In this document: positions 57,462-64,000 of the stretch, one piece after another
How the letters are laid out: the number at the start of each line of letters is the position of its first letter
Numbering within the stretch: the stretch's first letter is position 1
Origin: Eunapius fragilis
Taxonomy: Eukaryota; Porifera; Demospongiae; Spongillida; Spongillidae
Assembly (NCBI GenBank): GCA_963681505.1
Contig: OY811984.1
Location: 4,260,858-4,324,857, forward strand
Reading direction: 5' to 3'
DNA length: 64,000 nucleotides
Notes under the pieces: generated by a model
Seen by the model: only the letters and a program-made list of their open reading frames with translations
Told to the model about the DNA's origin: nothing
Database searches by the model: none
Translations under genes and position numbers: made by a program

Positions 57462-60400
57462 TTAGTATGTTGAATTTTCAGGAGGCTGTGCAAGTTTAAC
57501 GTTCTCTTTCAGCTGCATTATCCTGTACAAAATATATTTGTAGATGTGAGTAACAATTTTGACAATACATCTCTGATCAATTTAATTTGTATAATTCTAT
57601 CTTTCAGCATGCTGTTAATTTTATTATGCGTATGTACATTAGCAGGGACTAGGTACATTAGCAAGGATTATTGTATTATGCATACGTACATTAGCAAGGA
57701 TTACTAATTATGTCATTATTCTGTACAATACATGCACAACACAATCATTCCTCCTGCTTGCCAACTATTGGGAATAAATTAATATTGCTGTTTTAAAAAT
57801 GCATGATCTGCAATGAATTGGATTGTCTGTGTTGATTATGAATATTTCCTTGCTGATATTATCATATGCACTATGTTCCCATGTTAAGATTTTGGTTGGT
57901 CTAATAAATTATCGATTGTGCAATTGTATTGACCTCCTTAATAAAACAATAATTCCTGCTGTGCTGATGTAGGATATAATAATTCCTTAACCCATCAGGG
58001 CCCCCTCCCATTCATAAAATGCCTCACATGACATTAGGAATCAAAATGTATACCTTAAACAACTCTAAAGGATTAAAATTCATTTCTTAGTATCAATATT
58101 TTAATAAACAGTACAATTCATGTTTCAAATGTATTTTGATTTTGACAAGCTTTTAAACATGTCTGCCAGTAAACAAATGCTGTACATCACAATCTTCACT
58201 GACATTAATGATAGATTATCACCCTACGAGTAGGCGCGTTAACCTACATGTAGGCGTTGCAAATCGCTTTATTCCAAACAATGTACAAACGCTTGAAATA
58301 ATAAGGACCCATATAATAAAGAGGGCTATTTGTCAGCGTGCTGCTAGTGCTACGAATGCTCTGTTGGAACACGCCCCTCATTTAGCTGGAGTTGTTCCGA
58401 TTTGCAAAAAACTTACTAGAAGCATTCTTCGTTTTATAGGCAGATATAATTTGCCAAATATACACGATTTCCAACTTTTATACTCACTTTCATCAAGATC
58501 GTAGGCAATTTTTGTACGCTCCTCCATCTCGATCATGTATCTAAAGAGCTGATGGTTGAATAAGCTCCAAAGCGAATTAAAAACGATGCCCTATGCTTAA
58601 GTGTTACTTTATTCGAGTTCAAAGTTTTATACGGCATTGAATGTGAGGACCATACGTTGCAATAGAACGCCGACATGTAGGCTAAAACAGCAATTTTCGC
58701 CTACATGTAGGCATTTGTTCGATCTATCATTAACTTGATGTATATCACTGGGAAAATGGAGCCAATGCCCCCCCCTCCCCCCCCCCCATTAATCTGCAAA
58801 AGTACATACCTGCTAATGCACACATACAAACATACGCACACACATGCAGACACATACACACACTTGCACACATACACACAAATTTTTAAAAATCATCCTT
58901 GCTGAGATGATACATTACCTTTTAAGTTCAGAAAGCACATCTTTGATTGTGGAGCTTCTTTGCCATCTACCAGTGGTCAGGAAAGGGATATTCACCTGAA
59001 AAAAAAAAAACTATACAATCACTTGGCATACTTGATACCAAAGTAAGAAATACTTATCTGAGAATGACATATCTATGGTAAGATCATATAGGAGCCTAAA
59101 TTTATTGCTGTTATGCAATGTGACTAATGTCACACAAACTGCTCAGGTGTGTTAACTTGAAATGTTTGAATGGCTGCTAAAGGAAGCATTTATTCTTACA
59201 CAGATGTTACCACAGGATTCATAATGTCCCGTACACTTTGGATTGATAACAATGTATACATGGAACGTTCTATGGGAAAATGGGTCTTGCATATCGATAT
59301 ATCTCTCGAAATATTAACATTAACAGGTTCCTATTTTTTTAAACACAACATACCAGACCATTACTATATGTAAAAATCCATTTTGGTGTCTTACTCATGT
59401 GGAGCACCGACGTTACAAGGTCCGATACCCCATATGGTTCAAAACGGCCACATCTCCAGATAGAAGTGTCCAAATCGGTTCAAATTCGGTACGTAGAAGG
59501 GTCCTGTCGCTATTGATTTGTTCTTTTCGTTAATTTCCGTTACAGAGATATAGCTGTGCAAAGTGCATGCACGATTTCCCACTCAATTCGCACCAGTGAA
59601 TTAGACATTCAATTTATGGGAGGAGATACCTCAATCATTGGCGCGAATCGAGTGGGAAACCGTGCACGCACTTTGCACAGCTATATCTCTGTAACGGATA
59701 TAGTAAAATTAATGAACAGAAAAAATCAATAGCGACAGTACCCTTCTACGTACGTACCGAATTTGAATCGATTTGGACGCTCCTACCTGAAGATGTGGCC
59801 GTTTTGAACCCTATGGGGTATCGGACCTTGTAACGTCGGTACTCCGCATGAGTAAGACACCAAAATGGATTTTCACATATAGTAATGGTGTGGTACGTTG
59901 TGTTTAAAATAGGAACCTGATAGCATTAATATTTCGGGACATATATCGATTTGCTTTTTATGCTATATATAAATCCACAAGACCCATTTTCCCAAAGAAC
60001 GTTCCATATAACGCTGTTTCTATGATAACAGTAAATAAATGTTGGAATTGAAAACCTGGATGATAAAAACATGGTTTTTCGCATGTTTCTGCAGTTCTTC
60101 TATTTCAGGAATACCCATATGTAATCACTATAGTAGGCAAAATGATCCGAATTTCGAAATGTTTAGAGTGCTTGAAGGCAAACAATAAAAAAGTGAAAAA
60201 TTAAGCAAAACATTCATTTTCGAATGCTACTTACGCATACAATGTTAAGTCTCATTTTGCCTACTGACATTGGTTAGACCAGTAGCAAATACCATTTCAG
60301 TCTATACGAACGATATTTAATCATCCGGGTTTTGCAAAAATGTTAAGAAACGCCCCCACATTATGGAGCTCAAATTAAACAGTGGTGGTCACTATGACAA

Positions 60401-61896
60401 CTATTCATTAAATTAATTTGCAGTATCATTGCACAAACATTTGGCACAGTGGCAGATTCAGGAATTCAGCGAGGGGGGGGGGGGGTCCAACAGAATAAGT
60501 AATGAGAGGAAGGGGCGGAAGAGCTGCCATGTCAAACTACGGGTATGTGGAGAGATGTAGAATGCGTATATGCAGAAGTCAATATAAATTTATATTCATA
60601 ATTATTATTGAGGGGGGGTGTCCTGACCTTGGCTGGATCCACCCCTGTTTAGTACAAAGAAAATAGCTAAAAAAAGCATCCTTAAGGAAATGCGGCATCT
60701 TGGAATGGCTGAAATTGCTGATATTGATCATTCCAAATAGGTGTAGCCAGTCTTGACATACCTGAGTGAGCTGATGTATACCTCAACCATGTTACATCAT
60801 AACAATGTGCAGCCATTTGCCATATTGCCTCTGATGCCACAGTAACTATTAATGTTACTTAAATGTTATTCCATCAAGATTGGCACTCTGGCTTGGACCA
60901 GAGAAAAAGAATTAGAGCTAGGCAATTTCCAAAGGACCTGTACAACAAGCATGCACCATTTATTTTCTGTACAGCGTGGTAGACAAATGTACCCTGGAAG
61001 GACGCCCGGTACAATATTACATGTCTCAGGCACAGTATACCCCCCAAAAAATATTGCAAAGTTACCGTTGTCAAGCCGCAGTTTAGGTTTAGTAGACCAT
61101 ACTAACCCAGTACCAGCAAAGTATAACAGATACACCTGTACCATAAATTCAACTCAAAACTCCATGCCCAAAAACACAATGCAAGGAGTATTGACATGTA
61201 ATAGAGTAGTAATATGAGCAGCTTACCTCACCAGCTGGACCAACGCCAGGGAGATTAATTCTGGTTAAGAACCTGACCTTTGGTGGCTCATCTGGGTAAT
61301 TGGGACCACAGTCAATTTTCAAACTATAAATTCGCCCTTCATATGGACACTGCCGGAGGGGGGGGTGCAGATAAGCAGTCACTGAATATAGATAGATACT
61401 GTGAGAATGAACACACCCTTATTGGCCCAATAATCATTCCATTCCACTTCGTTAGAGTCATGTCATCATCATCCATCAAACCCCAGCTGATGGTACCATC
61501 TCCCCGACCTTTCTGCCCATTTTCCAACTCCTCCAAGAGACGAAAGTTTCTGGGCACTGTCAGGAAAAAAGAAAAAAACAAACAAAAAAGGCCGGTTAAC
61601 TAAGAGAGTGGAACACAACAAACCGGCCGTAACGCGGCACGTGATATAGCCTAAACTGTGTTTACCTCACACTATTGGTACTTGATTACACCACACGGTA
61701 AGCATTCTAGAAGTTAAACCATGCCCTGATACCTTCTTTTGGCAAATATCAACGTCAACAAAGACGTAAAATGATGTTAATACGTTAACATGTACGTTGC
61801 AGGGCATGATGGCACGTGCGGATGCCCCCAACACTGTACTGAACCGACAAATCAAAAGCATAAATAGTGTGACATACCTACGCAACTAGCCGCCAT
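57462..61896 (-). CDS. UBE2V2: Ubiquitin-conjugating enzyme E2 variant (UBE2V/Mms2), complete, 139 residues
   Basis: UBE2V proteins lack the catalytic Cys and pair with UBC13/UBE2N to build Lys63-linked ubiquitin chains in DNA-damage tolerance and signalling. Exons 61896-61878, 61556-61417, 61349-61227, 58995-58919 and 57522-57462 sum to 420 bp, from ATG (MAASC) to TAA. The product follows the family closely: [51 protein letters not shown] and [16 protein letters not shown], then [16 protein letters not shown], ending in [12 protein letters not shown]. The E2 active-site Cys is absent, as expected. Length matches the usual 140-147. UBE2V1 and UBE2V2 cannot be told apart here. The third and fourth introns (2.2 and 1.4 kb) are crowded with MITEs and a giant hairpin, whereas the coding exons are intact. 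Confidence 0.95.
58209..58729. mobile_element. TTAA-flanked MITE, copy 2 (521 bp), in the last UBE2V intron
   Basis: TTAA at 58205-58208 and 58730-58733 flanks TGATAGATTATCACC at the left and TTCGATCTATCA at the right. Relative to copy 1 at 35264-35820 it is in inverse orientation; subterminal CCTACATGTAGG palindromes are kept at both ends. A 98-codon frame starts at the left end, but the matching frame in copy 1 is interrupted, so it is not evidence for a protein. Confidence 0.88.
58740..58800. repeat. C-run, possible remnant of a CAGTGGCGGATCC-family element
   Basis: AAAATGGAGCCAATG followed by C-rich runs of 6-11, then ATTAATC. Only one side is recognisable, so the family link is tentative. 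Confidence 0.3.
59261..60006. mobile_element. Giant hairpin: 746 bp with arms of about 335-370 bp
   Basis: The left arm starts TGGAACGTTCTATGGGAAAA and runs to about 59595; the right arm runs from about 59639 to 60006, ending TTTTCCCAAAGAACGTTCCA. The arms are complementary with scattered changes (about 85-90% by eye), for example GATATAGCTGTGCAAAGTGC / GCACTTTGCACAGCTATATC. The spacer is about 43 bp (GAATTAGACATTCAATTTAT). No coding capacity. It lies in the third UBE2V intron. Confidence 0.92.
60132..60265. mobile_element. Small MITE with AGTAGGCAAAATGA inverted ends
   Basis: AGTAGGCAAAATGA at the left is matched by TCATTTTGCCTACT at the right; 134 bp, AT-rich interior. A second inner pair (ATTTCGAAATG / CATTTTCGAATG) also faces inward. 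Located in the same UBE2V intron. Confidence 0.7.
60447..60647. mobile_element. CAGTGGCGGATCC-family short element, copy D
   Basis: It begins CAGTGGCAGATTCAGG with a nearby G-run and ends CTGGATCCACCCCTG, the inverted partner of the family end; 201 bp. It lies in the third UBE2V intron. Confidence 0.75.
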
Positions 61897-62057
61897 TCTT
61901 CCCTTCCGTCGGCACTGACCACCACTATATTAAAGGTTTGTTGCTGCAATATTGATATGCGATAGTGTAGCAGAAGAATCCGGAGCTAAACTCCACCCAG
62001 TCACTATAAATATAGTTATTCTCCTGACCTGGTGAACTTCATGACACCGGTCAAATT
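61897..62057. promoter_or_regulatory. 161-bp head-to-head promoter, UBE2V / fatty-acid hydroxylase
   Basis: The start codons of two conserved genes face away from each other only 161 bp apart. A TATA box TATAAATA at 62005-62012 sits 46 bp before the plus-strand ATG, well placed for the hydroxylase gene. No clear TATA faces UBE2V. Shared control is inferred. Confidence 0.6.
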
Positions 62058-62309
62058 ATGGCACGCAGCTACACTCTTGGAGAAGTCGCGAGCCATTCAT
62101 CCTTTAATGATGCCTGGGTAGCAGTAGATGGCAAGGTTTACGACGTAACGCCGTTCCTCAAGGCGCATCCTGGAGGGATGGACATTACGAAGGAGTACTT
62201 GGGAAAAGACATTAGCGACGTGATACACTCCGGCAACGTTCATCAGCATAGTACGACCGCGTACGCAATGCTGCAAGACTTCAAAATAGGTTCCCTGACA
62301 GACGGAACG
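62058..62309 (+). CDS. FA2H: Fatty-acid 2-hydroxylase-like, first exon: cytochrome b5 domain (gene continues beyond the window)
   Basis: FA2H/Scs7 proteins are ER membrane enzymes that add a 2-hydroxyl to sphingolipid fatty acids; an N-terminal cytochrome b5 domain feeds electrons to a di-iron hydroxylase domain. The 84-residue exon is a whole b5 fold: YTLGEVASHSSFNDAWVAV, then GKVYDVTPFLKAHPGGMDI with the haem-ligand HPGG, and NVHQHSTTAYAMLQ with the second His. The stretch GKDISDVIHSGNVHQHS and the ending FKIGSL are closer to FA2H/Scs7 than to free cytochrome b5, which is the reason for the choice. The exon ends at ACG|GTACG in phase 0. No hydroxylase exon with a His box is visible up to 64000, so the gene would need an intron of more than 1.6 kb; a stand-alone b5 protein is the alternative. 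Confidence 0.7.
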
Positions 62310-63240
62310 GTACGTTGGTTTGTATGCATGCAGCCGCTAGGCCTATATTAATATTAAATCGTAGTTTTTACAGCACGCACTTTTTGTGTCGCTCTCAGTC
62401 TGCGATGACGTATGCAGCGCTCGTAAAGCTATGGATGCACTATAAAAAGCGGTGGGCATTATCACTGCCTTACATACAAGCCCAATCTTAGAAACTGTTC
62501 CCAGTACCCATATGCGTGTCATTGGCCCGTAGCTCGCAATGTCAGAGATTACTAACCGATGCATGTACCGTTCCCCCCCCATCGAAATAGTATGTTTCTC
62601 ACGATAAGGGATAGGCTTGCGTCATTATGTTACAACGATAAAGCTTTGTATGAAGTGAGGCACCTTTGCTTTGTTCTAGGACAATACTATAATAGAACCA
62701 AGAGCGTTTGTTATAGTACTACCGCTTTGTGGTTCGTTGTATTCTGAACAATCACTGTATATAAGCACAGAGTGTTTGGACGTTGGCAACTCAACCAATT
62801 AACTGGTTAACGCCGTTTTTATAAAATAGTTGTCCAAGATTAACTAAATGAGGCGGCAGAGAAGTATCAGGGGGTTTCAACAATTTTGATGCAGATATGC
62901 ATATCTCGGTTTTAATCGGTTAACACTTAGTGGCCTGGGGCAATCCCAAGTGAAGGCACTGAATAAAGTACTAGTACATTGTATAGCAGAAGTGAGTCTT
63001 GCTAGCATAGGGAGAGCTTAATTGTTGGACTTTTGAATGGCGTTATGCAGAACGGCCTTTGTGCCAATCAGCAGGGTCCTTCCCATAAATGTAGGAGGGG
63101 GACATATTTTGGAACATTCCAATATAAATGACTGTTCCAAATGAATCACTGTTCAAAATTAGGTAAAAAGAATTTTGACTTGTATAGTAACATCAATGGA
63201 ACAGCTAACAAAAGCATGCTCACACGAATAAATCGGTGAG
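62310..63240. other. Intron or spacer after the cytochrome b5 exon
   Basis: No exon with recognisable content was found. Short plus-strand frames exist but show no domain. Confidence 0.4.
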
Positions 63241-63254
63241 TTTGGAAGAAACAC

Positions 63255-63505
63255 CATGCACAGTCTGCCCTGGCAAAACACCACAGCAACCAACAATTGG
63301 CAGGGTAGACTGGCCTTGCAAAAAACCACAGTGACCAACAGTTGGGGGTAGACTGGCCTTGCAAAACACCACAGTGACCAACAGTTGGGGGTAGATTGGC
63401 CTTGCAAAACACCACAGTGACCAACAGGGTAGACTGGCCTTGCAAAACACCACAGTGACCAACAGTTGGCAGGGTAGACTGGTCTTGCAAAACACCACAG
63501 CGGCT
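63255..63505. repeat. About 43-bp minisatellite, six copies
   Basis: The unit is built from GGCCTTGCAAAACACCACAG and TGACCAACAGTTGG, then GGTAGACT, with indels of 3-10 bases between copies. It gives overlapping false frames on the minus strand. Confidence 0.9.
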
Positions 63506-64000
63506 ATACATACATGTAGCTTTGGAGCATACATTTATATATTTTTATAGTGGCAGTACAGCTAACCACAGTTAGCTACTGGACAAACAGCCCTGAGGTT
63601 TTGCAAGCTATCACTTAATCACTGTTGCAGAGGGCTGGGGACAAGTACACAGGAAGGGGTCTAAGGGTAAAAGTGCACACAATTGGTGAGGGAGATAATT
63701 GGGGGAGTACAAATACAGGCTGGGTACTAATGCATGCATGATTGGCAGAGAGGGCTGGGGTATATGATTGGCAGGGGGATGGGTACAATAAGGCATAAGG
63801 CTTGTCAAGTACATTGGAACACATACTATATCGTGGGATGAATGTTATGAGTATCACTACCATGCTTAACAACTTGCCTTCCAAGTTGTTCTTCCAAATC
63901 ACTCATGCACTTTTAAAAACTGTTCAGTTCATTGCTGGTGTGTGAATTTAGGAAGCAGCAAAGTTAGCCATATCATCTTTCTTGTACTGGCAGATCTATA
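63506..64000. other. Right edge, nothing certain
   Basis: A possible plus-strand acceptor near 63950 (GAATTTAG|GAAGCAGC) opens a frame EAAKLAISSFLYWQIY that could be the next hydroxylase exon, but it is cut by the window end. The segment 63610-63790 has loose GATTGGCAG-type repeats. Confidence 0.3.

Noticed and set aside
58208-58504. 98-codon frame starting at the end of TTAA MITE copy 2
   Set aside because: The same region of copy 1 does not keep the frame, and the frame begins in the terminal repeat, so no protein is supported.
63146-63534. Three overlapping Cys/Val-rich minus-strand frames
   Set aside because: They are readings of the 43-bp minis­atellite with indels, not a gene.

Overview
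The window is nuclear DNA from an animal, most likely a marine invertebrate such as a sponge (inference from gene content and style, not proven). Genes are dense and split into many small exons by short GT-AG introns. The products are animal or eukaryotic families: an RNF213-like ubiquitin ligase, a PH-domain formin, a UBE2V ubiquitin-E2 variant and a cytochrome-b5 fatty-acid hydroxylase. The rest is rich in short DNA transposons, fold-back elements, minisatellites and CA/TG microsatellites. Where exon lists are given for the RNF213-like gene, the formin, the coiled-coil protein and UBE2V, the reading phase closes across every exon junction, which supports the models.

Layout. 1-9.7 kb (minus): the N-terminal part of an RNF213-like giant protein, about 2,150 codons in 27 exons, running off the left edge just before the AAA+ core. 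10.7-13.65 kb (minus): a HEAT-repeat protein, incomplete at both ends. 14.2-16.0 kb (minus): a complete 303-residue coiled-coil protein with a basic AT-hook-like patch, not recognised. 16.3-32.5 kb (plus): a complete formin of about 1,420 residues with two PH-like domains before FH1-FH2 and a third PH domain at the C terminus. It shares a 358-bp intergenic promoter region with the coiled-coil gene, and one intron holds a 1.9-kb minisatellite of 33-bp units.

33-57 kb is a repeat-rich island. It holds a decayed hAT-like (ZNF862-type) transposase with a TTAA-flanked MITE inserted in it, a 1.3-kb TIR element with internal palindromes, a 0.8-kb minisatellite, a pogo-like transposase relic, a 5'-truncated LINE with a restriction-like endonuclease, a CACTA-like fragment, fossils of a retroelement reverse transcriptase and a Gypsy-type integrase, and fold-back elements. 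Only a few host-like genes lie here: a small coiled-coil/BAR-like gene with an in-frame stop, a decayed Crinkler-like gene and a tandem array of exon-like units.

57.5-64 kb: a complete UBE2V gene (minus, 139 residues) whose two large introns contain a TTAA MITE, a 746-bp giant hairpin and two further MITEs. Only 161 bp away, head to head, is the first exon of a fatty-acid 2-hydroxylase-like gene (plus), which continues beyond the window.

The genes do not form a pathway. RNF213 and UBE2V both belong to ubiquitin signalling, but nothing in the sequence links their expression. The most unusual structures are (i) the fold-back family in which two copies share outer arms but have different, still self-complementary inner arms, (ii) the giant hairpin in the UBE2V intron, (iii) the formin with three PH-like modules and a duplicated splice acceptor, and (iv) a family of at least four short elements with CAGTGGCGGATCC-like ends next to long G-runs.
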